The translations under genes were made by a program, and so were the position numbers. DNA of 64,000 nt from contig NC_044922.1 of assembly GCF_003576645.1 (NCBI RefSeq), positions 15,345,371-15,409,370 of the forward strand, given 5' to 3'. The notes under the pieces are model-generated. The model was not told the DNA's origin. It saw nothing but the letters and a program-made list of their open reading frames with translations, and ran no database searches. This DNA comes from Ipomoea triloba. Taxonomy: Eukaryota; Streptophyta; Magnoliopsida; Solanales; Convolvulaceae. Below are positions 11,428 through 22,382 of the stretch, one piece after another (the stretch's first letter is position 1; each line of letters starts with the position of its first letter).

Positions 11428-13395
11428 ATGTGGAGAAGAGTTTTAGGCGTCGTCTCACGGCGGCGTTATTCTACAGAGCCAGAAATCCCAAGCCTCTACT
11501 CTTTTCTACGGCCGTCCATCTTTTCTCTTAGAACCGCCGATCCACTGTCCGCCGCCGCACCAAAACCCAACGACGCCACCCAAAAATCCCTAACCCAGGA
11601 CCAAAAATTCCATCTTGAGTCCGCCCTTCAAGCCTCCCTCACTGCCCACAACACAGATGAGGCCTGGAAGTCATTCAAGGCTCTCTCCAGCTGCTCTGCT
11701 TTCCCAAGTAAGTCCCTGGCCAACTCTCTCATCGCCCACCTCTCTTCCCTCTCTGACACCCTAAACCTCAAGAGGGCTTTTGCGTCTGTGGTGTTCTTGA
11801 TTGAGAAGAACCCAGAATTGCTCCACCATGAAACTGTCCAAAATTTGTTGGATTCAATGAGGAATGCCAACACTGCTGCCCCTGCTTTTGCATTGGTTAA
11901 GTGTATGTTCAAGAATCGATTTTTCGTGCCGTTTAGTTTGTGGGGGAATGCTCTTGTTGATATCAGTAGAAAAACTGGTAGCTTAGTTGCTTATTTCCAC
12001 ATATTTAATGAGAGTTGTAGGATTGCCATGGATGAGAAGTTGGTGTTCTTGAAGCCTGATTTGGCTGCGTGTAATGCTGCTTTGGAGTGTTGTTGCCGCG
12101 TGCTCGAATCAGTTAGTGATGCCAATAAGGTGGTGGATACCATGTCGATTTTGGGTGTTAGGCCTGATGAATTCAGTTTTGGACTATTGGCCTATTTGTA
12201 TGCGAGAAAAGGGATGAAAGATAAAATTCTCGAGTTAGAAGATCTTGTGACTAGGTTTGGCTTTCCCAATAGCAAGGTTGTTCTTAGTAGTTTGATTAGT
12301 GGATATATGAAGTCTGGTAGTTTAGAATCTGTTTCTGCTACTATTATGCATAATTTAAGGGAAGGGGTTAGTGGAGAAGGTATAGGTCTTGGTGAGGGAA
12401 CTTATACTGAAATCGCGAGAGGATTTCTTGATAATGGGGGAATGAAGAACTTAGCTAGTTTAATAGTTGAAACTCAAAAGCTGGAGTCTTCTTCGATTGT
12501 GGCTGAGAAATCAGTTGGATACGGTGTAATCAGTGCTTGTGTTAATCTTGGGTTGTTGGATAAGGCACACAGTGTTCTTGAAGAAATGAATATTCAGGGC
12601 ACTTGCTTTAGTCTTGGTGTATATATCCCGATACTGAACGCATACTGCAAAGAGCGCAGAACGGCTGAAGCTACCCAATTGGTTATGGAAATTAGTAGTT
12701 CAGGGTTCCAGCTGGATGCTGGTATGTACGATTCTCTAATAGAAGCTTCTATGTCTTGCCATGATTTTCAATCAGCTTTCTCGCTGTTCAGGGATATGAG
12801 AGAAGCGAGAATATCTGACCTGAAAGGAAGTTATTTAACCATAATGACTGGTTTAACTGAGAGCCATCGGCCTGAACTCATGGTATCTTTCTTGGACGAG
12901 GTTGTTGAAGACCCTCGAATTGTAATCGGTACTCACGACTGGAATTCCATCATCCATGCCTTCTGCAAGGCTGGGCGAATGGAAGATGCGAGAAGAACCT
13001 TCAGGAGGATGACCTTCCTCCGGTTTGAGCCAAACGAGCAAACATATCTCTCTTTAATCAATGGGTACGTGGCGGTGGAGAAGTACTTCAACATTCTGAT
13101 GCTATGGACTGAGGTCAAAAGAAAGATTTCTGCCAATGGGGAAAGAAGATTCAAGTTAGACAATAGCTTGGTGGACGCTTTCCTATACGCTTTGGTGAAA
13201 GGGGGTTTCTTTGATGCGGTGATGCAAGTAGTGGAAAAATCTCAAGAGGCGAAGATATTTGTGGATAAATGGAGGTACAAACAAGCTTTCATGGAGAAAC
13301 ATAAGAAACTCCGAGTGTCAAAGTTGAGAAGACGGAACTTTAGGAAAATGGAATCGCTGATTGCTTTTAAGAATTGGGCTGGCCTTAATGCTTGA
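11428..13395 (+). CDS. P-class pentatricopeptide repeat protein, probably mitochondrial
   Basis: A 655-residue intronless gene, as usual for plant PPR genes. The N-terminus (MWRRVLGVVSRRRYSTEP) is Arg- and Ser-rich, lacks acidic residues for 16 positions and ends in an RRYST motif, a typical mitochondrial presequence. Helical-hairpin PPR units fill the rest. Clear examples lie near residues 398-432 (YIPILNAYCKERRTAEATQL) and 502-540 (WNSIIHAFCKAGRMEDARRT followed by the FEPNEQTY pattern). There are no E, DYW or SMR extensions; the C-terminus is a short basic tail (residues about 625-645). P-class PPRs bind organellar RNA for stabilisation, splicing or translation. The overall arrangement resembles the Arabidopsis At1g69290 / At4g17616 group, which I name from memory with moderate confidence. 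The ATG is the first in the frame and has a purine at -3. Confidence 0.93.
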   Translation: MWRRVLGVVSRRRYSTEPEIPSLYSFLRPSIFSLRTADPLSAAAPKPNDATQKSLTQDQKFHLESALQASLTAHNTDEAWKSFKALSSCSAFPSKSLANSLIAHLSSLSDTLNLKRAFASVVFLIEKNPELLHHETVQNLLDSMRNANTAAPAFALVKCMFKNRFFVPFSLWGNALVDISRKTGSLVAYFHIFNESCRIAMDEKLVFLKPDLAACNAALECCCRVLESVSDANKVVDTMSILGVRPDEFSFGLLAYLYARKGMKDKILELEDLVTRFGFPNSKVVLSSLISGYMKSGSLESVSATIMHNLREGVSGEGIGLGEGTYTEIARGFLDNGGMKNLASLIVETQKLESSSIVAEKSVGYGVISACVNLGLLDKAHSVLEEMNIQGTCFSLGVYIPILNAYCKERRTAEATQLVMEISSSGFQLDAGMYDSLIEASMSCHDFQSAFSLFRDMREARISDLKGSYLTIMTGLTESHRPELMVSFLDEVVEDPRIVIGTHDWNSIIHAFCKAGRMEDARRTFRRMTFLRFEPNEQTYLSLINGYVAVEKYFNILMLWTEVKRKISANGERRFKLDNSLVDAFLYALVKGGFFDAVMQVVEKSQEAKIFVDKWRYKQAFMEKHKKLRVSKLRRRNFRKMESLIAFKNWAGLNA

Positions 13396-13800
13396 GAAGC
13401 CTTATTTTCCTTCTCACTTGCTTTCATTAATTTTTTGTCGTAAAATGCACCAAACAAAGAAATATTCCAGCAGAACTCTGGGGCTTATTGCTCACATTCA
13501 ATGAAGGCACTTGCTATTAAATGATCAGAGAACTTACAATTTACTTTCGTATGCCAATGATATGGAAACATTTACTTGCAGCAGCTCAGTTGACTTGGCT
13601 TTGGATATGATGCATATGACCTTGTGCCCGTTCTGTTAATCATTTAAGGTTGAGATCATATTTGTAATAACATAGTGTTTCATGAAAATTTTCTTTCCAA
13701 TCAATGCAAAATGTGATTTTGTGATTGTCAAATGTATTCTTGACAGGAAATTTTCTCAAAAGCTAATCATTTATTTATAGGTGATGACTCCTTCACTGTC
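13396..13800 (+). other. PPR 3' UTR and spacer
   Basis: Sequence after the TGA stop, without another frame. TTTGTAATAACATAG and similar AT-rich motifs near 13660 could serve polyadenylation; no firm site is assigned. Confidence 0.4.
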
Positions 13801-13810
13801 TGTCAACTAG

Positions 13811-15073
13811 CAGTTTTTCTACCCACATCAAGTACCCGAAGGTCATGTTGGGGTCTACTGGAGAGGAGGTGCCCTTTTAAGCACAATAACAAATCCAGGT
13901 TTATAATTCTTCTTTTACCCTTTCATTTAAATTTAACTGCTGCTTCCACTATATATAATGCAGTCTTCGGATTTTGAATTTTGAGATTAGTAAAGATTCC
14001 TATGTTACTTTTTAGTGAAACTGCCCCTTATTACTCAATTTGAACCCATTCAAGTGACATAGTTAGCTTATTACAACAGATCTACATGGATTCCACATTG
14101 GCCTTGTTTTGTAACGTAGTTAGCTTATCAGCCAATTTTGGCTTGTTTGACCACTATTAGCTACTTGACTTAGTTAAACAGCCAATATGAGTGTTTGTAT
14201 AATCAGCTTTTGTAACAGTTTTTTTTTACAATATGACTTGCTTAAACAGCCAATTTTGCACTGAAATGTTAAAATTCAAAAAGTTGTTCAAAGCATTTTT
14301 TTTATCAACTTTTTGAGAAATAAATTATACCCTTAAAGGCCATTTTGCATGTAATCAGCTATCAGCTAATTTACCAAGCATCTTTCTACAACCAGGTAAT
14401 GCTACCAGCTAGTCAAACCACTTACCTAATCCGCTAACAGCTATTTACCAAACACCATTATTATGTTTCTTTGTCCTCGACTTTCTTCTGTTCTTTCTGA
14501 AGCAGAAGAGAAGATTTATTAACAAAGAAAACTATGCATGAATGACCTTTGTAGGTCTTGATTTCTATGGAGAGATAGAGAGTTGCTGAGAAAGGAGCAG
14601 AGACACACAGAAGAAGATTGCTATCAGTGAAGCCGAAAAGAATGCTCATGTGAGTAAAGATTCAGATGGAACAGAAGCTGATGGAGAAAGAGAAAGACTG
14701 AAAGACAGTGCAAGGAAGGAAGAGGAAATTGCTAATGCGATGTATCTAGCACGTGAGAAAAGTTTGGCAGATGCTCCTGCATACTATCTATCGGTGAAAC
14801 CTTCTTACTTTTGTTTATCACTTTTTCGTAATAATATCACGAGCACATGTGATGAGTCTCTCTCGCATGTGTGGTGTTTATCAGCATAATGAAAGAAGCA
14901 AAAGCTAACGGGTTGAAACTCACACCAGGTTGGAGGTTGGACCGCACACTTTCTGCCCTATTTATTCTGTCTCTTCATAGAGTTGTGTAATTAAGGGTCT
15001 TTATGTTTAGGTACCAAATATGGTTGTTGATCAAATCAAAGGATTGTTGGGCAAGGAGAAATCTGAAGCTTAG
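13811..15073 (+). pseudogene. Erlin-like (SPFH/band 7) pseudogene, centre deleted
   Basis: Erlin proteins are ER-membrane SPFH-domain scaffolds. Four fragments in the right order match plant erlins. (1) 13826-13897 encodes HQVPEGHVGVYWRGGALL, the start of the SPFH domain, ending at a GT donor. (2) 14555-14797 begins after a TTTGTAG acceptor and encodes VLISMER, then RVAEKGAET, then IAISEAEKNAHVSK and IANAMYLAREKSLADA. (3) 14883-14921 encodes MKEAKANGLKLTP. (4) 15009-15070 encodes VPNMVVDQIKGLLG. Lesions seen directly are a TAG at 14576-14578 where homologues have Gln, and a 2-base shift in the ACACAC run near 14610. The exons for the central SPFH region (about 170 residues) and for the LELKFI segment are missing. 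Retained splice signals argue for a decayed genomic copy, not a retrocopy. Confidence 0.8.
14085..14460. mobile_element. MITE-like insertion inside the erlin pseudogene
   Basis: A TTAGCT/AGCTATTAGC and GTTTGGTAAATAGCTG-type stretch (inverse at the right end: ACAGCTATTTACCAAACACC). The same motif set surrounds the element at 52283-52649. It sits where the central erlin exons should be. The left boundary is approximate. Confidence 0.45.
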
Positions 15074-15345
15074 GCCTCAGTGTTACATTACTTTTGTGCC
15101 TTAAGAGTGAGTGGTCTTTTATATACAACTGCAAATGGAGGAAGTAATAATACTTCCTTTTTGTTTATAGTTTTGTGTAATTTCCCCAGCTCTTACAGTG
15201 TTTCTATGCCCCTTCTCTACGGCAGTGTAAACTTTTTACTATAATTATTTTATGACATTAGTTTTTTATTTTCAATGTTATCTAATAATGTTTTAAATTA
15301 TCGAAGTTGTACTATTGTTTCTTTCGAGACACACACACACACACA
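15074..15345. other. Spacer with a CA/TA microsatellite
   Basis: A short (CA)n(TA)n tract lies at 15328-15352. Nothing else recognised. Confidence 0.5.
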
Positions 15346-15349
15346 TATA

Positions 15350-15660
15350 TATACCCAATTTAGTCTTCATAGTTTTTCTCGATTTAGTACTAAACGACTT
15401 TTTGTGTTTAATTAGATCTTCGACTTCGATGGTTTTACCTAATTGAGTCTTTGGCGGTTCGAATCAATGATTAAATTTAAAAAATTACTATAGTCGATAA
15501 CTAATTGGGTAAAATCACTATAGTCGAAGACTAATTTGGATAAAATTACTATAGTTGAGTACTAAATTGAGTATTAATAGTGGTGAAATTATCAAAGTTA
15601 AGGACTTAATTAAGCATAAAATGTCATTTAGATTAAATTAGTTATTAATCTATTTATTTT
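15350..15660. mobile_element. Remnant of a long-arm MITE
   Basis: Repeated phrases of the kind CAATTTAGTCTTCATAG, ATTACTATAGTCGA and GACTAATTTGGATAAAATT in opposite orientations mark the two arms of a degraded inverted-repeat element. Ends and target duplication could not be fixed. Confidence 0.4.
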
Positions 15661-15730
15661 AGTCTTTAATACAACCATTTCGAACTATAATATATTATAT
15701 ATATAGTTCTGTAAGCAGTCATAACAAGAA

Positions 15731-15803
15731 GGGCATTTGGTCTAGTGGTATGATTCTCGCTTAGGGTGCGAGAGGTTCCGAGTTCAATTCTCGGAATTGC
15801 CCC
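15731..15803 (+). tRNA. tRNA-Pro(AGG), one extra base in the acceptor arm
   Basis: Cloverleaf with D-arm TGGTCTAGTGGTATGA, anticodon stem CTCGC/GCGAG, loop TTAGGGT (anticodon AGG, proline CCN), and T-arm CCGAG-TTCAATT-CTCGG. A-box and B-box (GGTTCCGAGTTCAATTCTC) promoter elements are intact. After the T-stem the sequence is AATTGCCCC instead of the expected AATGCCCC, so the 3' acceptor strand has one extra T and must bulge or mispair against GGGCATT. The length is 73 rather than 72. It may be nonfunctional, or the base may be a sequencing error. Confidence 0.8.
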
Positions 15804-16262
15804 ATCATTTATTATTTCGTACATTTTCATTCCAGCTTCTCTGAATTTTATTATTTCGTACATTTTCATTCCAGCTTCTCTGAATGTCCCATGTGCACCT
15901 TTTTGAACAATTTAATTCCAGTAGAGCTGATGACAGATAAACATAACCCGTATTCATTCCAGCTTCTCTGAATGTCCCTTTGAACAATTTAATTCCAGTA
16001 GAGCTGATGACAGATAAACATAACCCGTATTTGGTTTCAGGAAAATGTTTTCGTTGGTTTTTTTTTTCAGCCTATGACCAAAAAAGAAAAAAGTAATTTT
16101 TGTAGGAACATGTACCATTATCAGTGAGTTAATATGATACTTCAATTACATTAGTCAAATACATAGTAGTGTACAATGATAGAATTTTAAGACAATTTTA
16201 TTCGATAAAAACAAAACAAAATTTTATATTCTTGCCTTAACGTACAAAACTTTATAGAATGC
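15804..16262. repeat. Flank paralogous to 6898-7310, with its own tandem duplications
   Basis: Parallel to the sequence after the first tRNA-Pro. Two local tandem duplications occur, one of 39 bases (about 15808-15885) and one of about 80 bases (about 15868-16030, unit containing CCAGTAGAGCTGATGACAG). Coding frames across them are repeat artefacts. Confidence 0.7.
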
Positions 16263-18895
16263 ATAAATACTTGCATACTTTAACATGATATACTCTTTTG
16301 AACCTTTTTATTCCAGTATGATTTTTTACAGTAAAACATAATTCATGTTTGCTTTAATATGGTATGGAGTACTTCATTTTAAATTATCCAAATAATATAC
16401 ATTGATAGAATTCTAAAACAATTTTGTTCGATAAAAATAAATAATATTATATTTTTAGTATAACGTACAACTTTATAGAATATATAATTATGGGCATAAT
16501 TGATCATGATATACTCTTATAAGGTTTCTAACTTGTTATATTAAATTAGAGACAAACAAATATGAGTCCATAGTCCATAAGCCATAGAAGTAACAACTTC
16601 GCAAGATTAGGTAGATATATATTCCCTCAATTCAAACCACAATAATTGGTGTATGTTGATTGATGGCACCATTTTACATGTTTATTCATAATAAGAAAAG
16701 TAAAAACTGCAATGTTGAAAAAGATGCTAGGCGTCCCCTAGGCGCTAAGGGGCACCTAGCGCTTAGGCGCCCGATTTAATTAATTTATTTTTTATTAAAA
16801 AAACACCTTCATTCAATTCTCCAAAGTCCAAGAAGCACCTCCCTATAGACTACAGAGTAGACTACGCTACCTCCAGGCGCCAATTCTCCATTGCCGACTA
16901 TCATACTCTAGACTGGCGACCTCCAGGCTCCAACCTCGCCGACCGCCAGTCCAACCATCGCGCCAACCTCGCGCCTCCCTCCATCGGACCATTGCCGACC
17001 GGCCAGACCTCCAAGTCTCCAACTCACAACACAATCACACCATCATCACCACCACCACCACCACCACCACCAATCAACCACCACTGCCACTACCATACCA
17101 CCACCACAACCACCAATATCACCACCAGCACCACTACCACATACCACCAGCATCACCAACATCACAACCACCGCCATCCCCACATATTGTTATTATTATA
17201 ACAAATAATATGTTTATTTTCGGAAAAAATGAACCAAACAAAAAAATGTAATTTTTTTTTAACTTTAAAGCAAACTGAAAAAGATAGTTTTTTGACATTA
17301 AGCCAAAATAAAATATTTTATGGAAAATGAGCCATTTTCTAGAAATTATTTTTCGAAAATAATATTTTTCAGGTTTCCAAATGGACCCTAAATGTCAATT
17401 AGTGCATCATATTTAATAACATTATAATGTACTATATTCATAATAGGGAAAATGGTCAAATAAACCACTGAACATTACCTGAAAAGTCAATTAGGTCCAT
17501 AAATATTTAAAAGGTGCAATTAGACCCCTTAACATGTTAAATTGGGGCAAATAAGCCCAAAAACCGGTAAATGACTTGNATAAATACTTGCATACTTTAA
17601 CATGATATACTCTTTTGAACCTTTTTATTCCAGTATGATTTTTTACAGTAAAACATAATTCATGTTTGCTTTAATATGGTATGGAGTACTTCATTTTAAA
17701 TTATCCAAATAATATACATTGATAGAATTCTAAAACAATTTTGTTCGATAAAAATAAATAATATTATATTTTTAGTATAACGTACAACTTTATAGAATAT
17801 ATAATTATGGGCATAATTGATCATGATATACTCTTATAAGGTTTCTAACTTGTTATATTAAATTAGAGACAAACAAATATGAGTCCATAGTCCATAAGCC
17901 ATAGAAGTAACAACTTCGCAAGATTAGGTAGATATATATTCCCTCAATTCAAACCACAATAATTGGTGTATGTTGATTGATGGCACCATTTTACATGTTT
18001 ATTCATAATAAGAAAAGTAAAAACTGCAATGTTGAAAAAGATGCTAGGCGTCCCCTAGGCGCTAAGGGGCACCTAGCGCTTAGGCGCCCGATTTAATTAA
18101 TTTATTTTTTATTAAAAAAACACCTTCATTCAATTCTCCAAAGTCCAAGAAGCACCTCCCTATAGACTACAGAGTAGACTACGCTACCTCCAGGCGCCAA
18201 TTCTCCATTGCCGACTATCATACTCTAGACTGGCGACCTCCAGGCTCCAACCTCGCCGACCGCCAGTCCAACCATCGCGCCAACCTCGCGCCTCCCTCCA
18301 TCGGACCATTGCCGACCGGCCAGACCTCCAAGTCTCCAACTCACAACACAATCACACCATCATCACCACCACCACCACCACCACCACCAATCAACCACCA
18401 CTGCCACTACCATACCACCACCACAACCACCAATATCACCACCAGCACCACTACCACATACCACCAGCATCACCAACATCACAACCACCGCCATCCCCAC
18501 ATATTGTTATTATTATAACAAATAATATGTTTATTTTCGGAAAAAATGAACCAAACAAAAAAATGTAATTTTTTTTTAACTTTAAAGCAAACTGAAAAAG
18601 ATAGTTTTTTGACATTAAGCCAAAATAAAATATTTTATGGAAAATGAGCCATTTTCTAGAAATTATTTTTCGAAAATAATATTTTTCAGGTTTCCAAATG
18701 GACCCTAAATGTCAATTAGTGCATCATATTTAATAACATTATAATGTACTATATTCATAATAGGGAAAATGGTCAAATAAACCACTGAACATTACCTGAA
18801 AAGTCAATTAGGTCCATAAATATTTAAAAGGTGCAATTAGACCCCTTAACATGTTAAATTGGGGCAAATAAGCCCAAAAACCGGTAAATGACTTG
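16263..18895. repeat. 1316-base direct duplication around a single N (assembly join)
   Basis: Bases 16263-17578 and 17580-18895 are the same sequence (offset 1317), separated only by the N at 17579. Everything between, including the CCA-rich tract, appears twice for this reason. The left copy ends inside the MITE whose complete copy begins at 18763. Confidence 0.9.
16735..17180. repeat. GCCTAGGCG-type repeat fragment and (CCA)n tract (again at 18052-18497)
   Basis: 16735-16775 carries CTAGGCGTCCCCTAGGCGC and GCGCTTAGGCGCCCG, the subterminal motif set of the elements at 41843-42418 and 60545-61035. A C-rich segment ending in a CCA/CAC microsatellite (about 17038-17175) follows. The His/Pro-rich reading frame through it is low-complexity, so it is not called as a gene. 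Confidence 0.55.
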
Positions 18896-19253
18896 AAATT
18901 GCAAGTCATTTACTGTTCAGGCCAAAATCCGGCTACCGGCGACGGGGACGATGAGACCATCGCCGGTCACCATACTCCGGCGGACCTTCCGCAGATGGAA
19001 GGTGTCCATGGTCGCCTTCCTTTGGGGCTGTTCGCCTTCCATCTGCGGAAGGCGACCGACGATAGTTTTGTCGTCATCGGTCGCCGGTTTTTGGCCTGAA
19101 CAGTAAATGACTTGCAATTATAGGTCATTCACCGATTTTTGGGTTTATTTACCCCAATTTAACGTGTTAAAGGGTCTAATTCAACCTTTTAAATGTTTAT
19201 GTGCCTAATTGACTTTTCAGGTAATGTTTAGGGGCTTATTTGACCCTTTTCTC
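18763..19253. mobile_element. Long-TIR MITE related to 4901-5604
   Basis: The left end GGGAAAATGGTCAAATAAAC is inverse to the right end (GGGGCTTATTTGACCCTTTTC). Arms of about 140 bases are similar to the 4.9-kb element, with shared phrases GAAAAGTCAATTAGG and CCGGTAAATGACTTG. The core is shorter but again holds opposed GGAAGGCGACC/GGTCGCCTTCC motifs (about 18990-19055). No clear target duplication was found. Confidence 0.7.
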
Positions 19254-19665
19254 TTGCTGATTTAATTAGTAGAGGGTCTAAAAAGAAGGAATCAATTAGG
19301 GGGTCCAATTAAAGTATAATTGATTACATTTAGTAAGAGGACATTATGCATATTAAAATAAACTAGTATTTTCACCCGTGCGATGCACAGAATGGATTTG
19401 TTATAACTGCATTGAGGAATGAAGGAAAATTTATGACTGCATTTTATACAAAAGAACTGGATTTAATGTTGAGGAACCAACAGTTATTTGCAATACCGAC
19501 TCATTTTCTAAAAAAACATAAAGGGATCAGTATTTAGACGATTCTCATAGAATAATTCGTACTTTAAAATACACAACTTAACTATGAATGCATCTCCTAT
19601 TTGTAATATTAATTGCATATATATTATTTGGTTTGCTAACCACTGCAATATTTTTGAAAAATAAT
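19254..19665. other. Spacer with a CACCCGTGCGATGCAC motif
   Basis: Near 19373-19388 is a CCCGTGCGATGCAC motif of the sort that occurs near ends of several plant transposon families, Helitron-like ones included. On its own it does not define an element. No gene seen. Confidence 0.35.
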
Positions 19666-20290
19666 AAAATCAAATAAGTACATAATAATTAACACATTAA
19701 TTGGAGTAAATTAATAATTGAAAACAACAAATAAATCAAAATTTGTATATACTAAAATTTAAAGGTCATTATAATTTAAATTTGATTTGTATTACTATTC
19801 ATAGGCATATTAATAGGTGTTCTTGAAGAGCAACCCATAAATTCACTGTACAATGCTTCACTACCAGCCACTACAATTATTTATACCTGAGGAAGGAAAA
19901 ATTACAAATTGCATTTTATTTAAATAAAATAATTAGGTACACTATTGAGATAACAAATTTTTGAAAAATATTATTTTTGAAAAATAATAAAACCAAATAA
20001 GTACATAATAATTAACACATTAATGGGAGTAAATCAATAATTGAAAACAACAAATAAATCAGAATTTGTATATACTAAAATGTAAAGGTTATTACAAATA
20101 TTTTAAGTTTGAGTTGATTATTATTCATAGGCATATTAATAGGTGTTCTTGGAGAGCAAACCATAAATTCATTGTACAATGCTTCACTACCGGCCACTGT
20201 AATTATTTATACCCGAGGAAGAAAAAATTACAAATTGCATTTTATTTAAATAAAATAATTAGGTACGCTATTGAGATAACAAATTTGCTT
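19666..20290. repeat. Imperfect tandem duplication, about 315-base period
   Basis: Two diverged copies (about 19666-19960 and 19982-20288) share ATTAACACATTAAT, GGCATATTAATAGGTGTTCT, and CAAATTGCATTTTATTTAAA. Divergence is clearly higher than in the assembly duplications, so this one is likely real. Confidence 0.75.
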
Positions 20291-20703
20291 ACAGTTAAAC
20301 TGAGATTAGCTGAACTAAATGTTGGTGCACCAATAGCTGGTTCTAACAATGGCTGAGCATTATCGAAAACCTATTTGGTTGGAGTAACGATTCTTGTGTA
20401 TTATTATGATTACACAGTGACTTGTTTTCTTAAAAAATACAATGTCCGAGTTAAATCAATTGTCAAGGAATGACTGGTAATATAAATAAATAACGAAGAA
20501 TCCATTCAATAATAAACATTTCATTTTATATGTTAATTGATATTTATTACTTAATCATTTTTATTCTACAATTTTTAATTACATATTGTATTCAAGATAA
20601 ACATAACCCAACACAACACTTTCTATAATTTTATTTGAAAAAATTATAAAACCTTGTTGCCAAAAATTAGATAACTCCAAAACAACGTCCTTTTGGGGCT
20701 GTT

Positions 20704-20768
<65 letters not shown>

Positions 20769-21747
20769 GTCCTTTGTGTCTCAACTTGAGAAACCCTAAT
20801 ATTTCTGAACTTGTAATCTCTCTCATATAATTTAAGATATGCGTTTCTCAATTTGAGAAATCCTAGTACAAATTTGGTCTAGACTCCAGAGCACGGATGC
20901 GTGTATACCCTATTAATTTCTCTGTCGTTTTCCTCTAATTTTATTAGGAATTCAATTACCACATTTTAATTTATAGTAGTAATACACTAATACAAATAGG
21001 AATATAATTGTATTACCATATTTTAAAATATTACGTAAACCTTAATAGTATAGAAGTGTTTTGGGCGAGAACTCCGAGAAGTTAAAATGAAGGATTTTTT
21101 TATTAATAATATAGAATATTACTTTGTATAGTTAATATAATTTTAGTAACTTAATTATTATTAGTGTTAGTAATAATATAAATAAATATATTGTATATGA
21201 ATATTGAGATCCAGAAAGAAATATATTGTGCATTTTCATGTTCTTCTTGTTAGCGGAATATAAACACATATACTTTTATGCAATATTGTATATGTATCAA
21301 ATAGAAACTAACCTCCAACCATAGTTATTCTTTAGTAAATTGCCTTTAAGTTGTTGTAGTTTGCCTTTGTTTTTGCTGTAGTTATTTTGGTAGAGTGTCT
21401 CCCACTCTTTCTCTGGTTCAATAGAGATGGTGCATGCATTGTTAAAAGATTGTAACATGAGCAGACTTAGCTTTATATAGCCTATATTAATAATCAATAT
21501 AGACTTTGTAACGGTTACTGTTACGACCGTTACAATACTTAATGACGCCACTTAATGGCCATTTAAGAGCCCAAATAAATTGCACCATTTAATCATTTTC
21601 TTAATGGAAATGTTACACTTCTTTGTTATTATTATTTTTATTGAAACTTTTACACACGATAATTGAAGTTTTTTCGTGGCTCGAATATGACTAGGAATCA
21701 GAAGCCTACTCATAAAGATTTTTTTTTTTTTAATCTATTGAAGTGTA
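20291..21747. other. AT-rich spacer with a (TA)n(CA)n microsatellite
   Basis: 20705-20766 is a compound TA then CA repeat. The Cys/Val-rich minus-strand frames across it are artefacts. The remaining sequence shows no recognisable gene or element. Confidence 0.5.
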
Positions 21748-22122
21748 AGAGCAAAACTTCATTTGTTAGGTTTTTTGTGGGCTTTTAGGTTACCAAGTAT
21801 GAGAGATGAGAGATGGAAATGTGAGAAAAAGAAAAGCGAAAAAATAAAACAAAGTCTAACAAATATTTAAAGAAAAAAATAAAATTAAAATGATGTTTTA
21901 CGCACCCAGCCTGGTATATGGTGTGCATACGCCCTGCTGGGCACTTATGTTCTCCTCACGCGCTTTAGGAGAATTTTTTTTAATGACGGGATCCACTGTG
22001 TGGACAAGAACTCAATCTCTTCTACAAGAACCCCAAATATTCCCTCTCATCTTTTTCTATCCTCCACATATATATTAAAACCTGTAAAAATCACTTAAAA
22101 TCCACTATTGTTGATGCTCTAA
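21748..22122. mobile_element. Possible MITE, AGAGCA ends
   Basis: The left part AAGAGCAAAACTTCATTTG and right part ATTGTTGATGCTCT are loosely inverted around a GC-richer middle (GGTGTGCATACGCCCTGCTGG). Similar to 6118-6415 and 37705-38073. Boundaries approximate. Confidence 0.35.
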
Positions 22123-22238
22123 CATTCCCCTTTGTCGTTGAGAAATTTTTTTGCAGCCAAATAAGCCATGCATCCTATTCTCAAATTTTCTGCAACCAAT
22201 TATACCAAACAAGCTAAGAGGTTTTAATAGGATTTCAC

Positions 22239-22241
<3 letters not shown>

Positions 22242-22308
<67 letters not shown>
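22242..22308. repeat. TA dinucleotide microsatellite
   Basis: About 65 bases of uninterrupted TA. Confidence 0.9.
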
Positions 22309-22312
<4 letters not shown>

Positions 22313-22382
22313 TAATTTAAAGTAATTCTCAAACAAGCGTAGCTAACATCCGCCAAAGCACCTAAAAGAGGCAATAACTTAG

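Noticed and set aside
16992..18518. Two identical His/Pro/Thr-rich 69-residue proteins
   Set aside because: Low-complexity CCA/CAC microsatellite; the second copy exists only because of the assembly duplication at 17579.
20579..20851. Minus-strand frames with Cys-Val runs
   Set aside because: Caused by the (CA)n(TA)n microsatellite.
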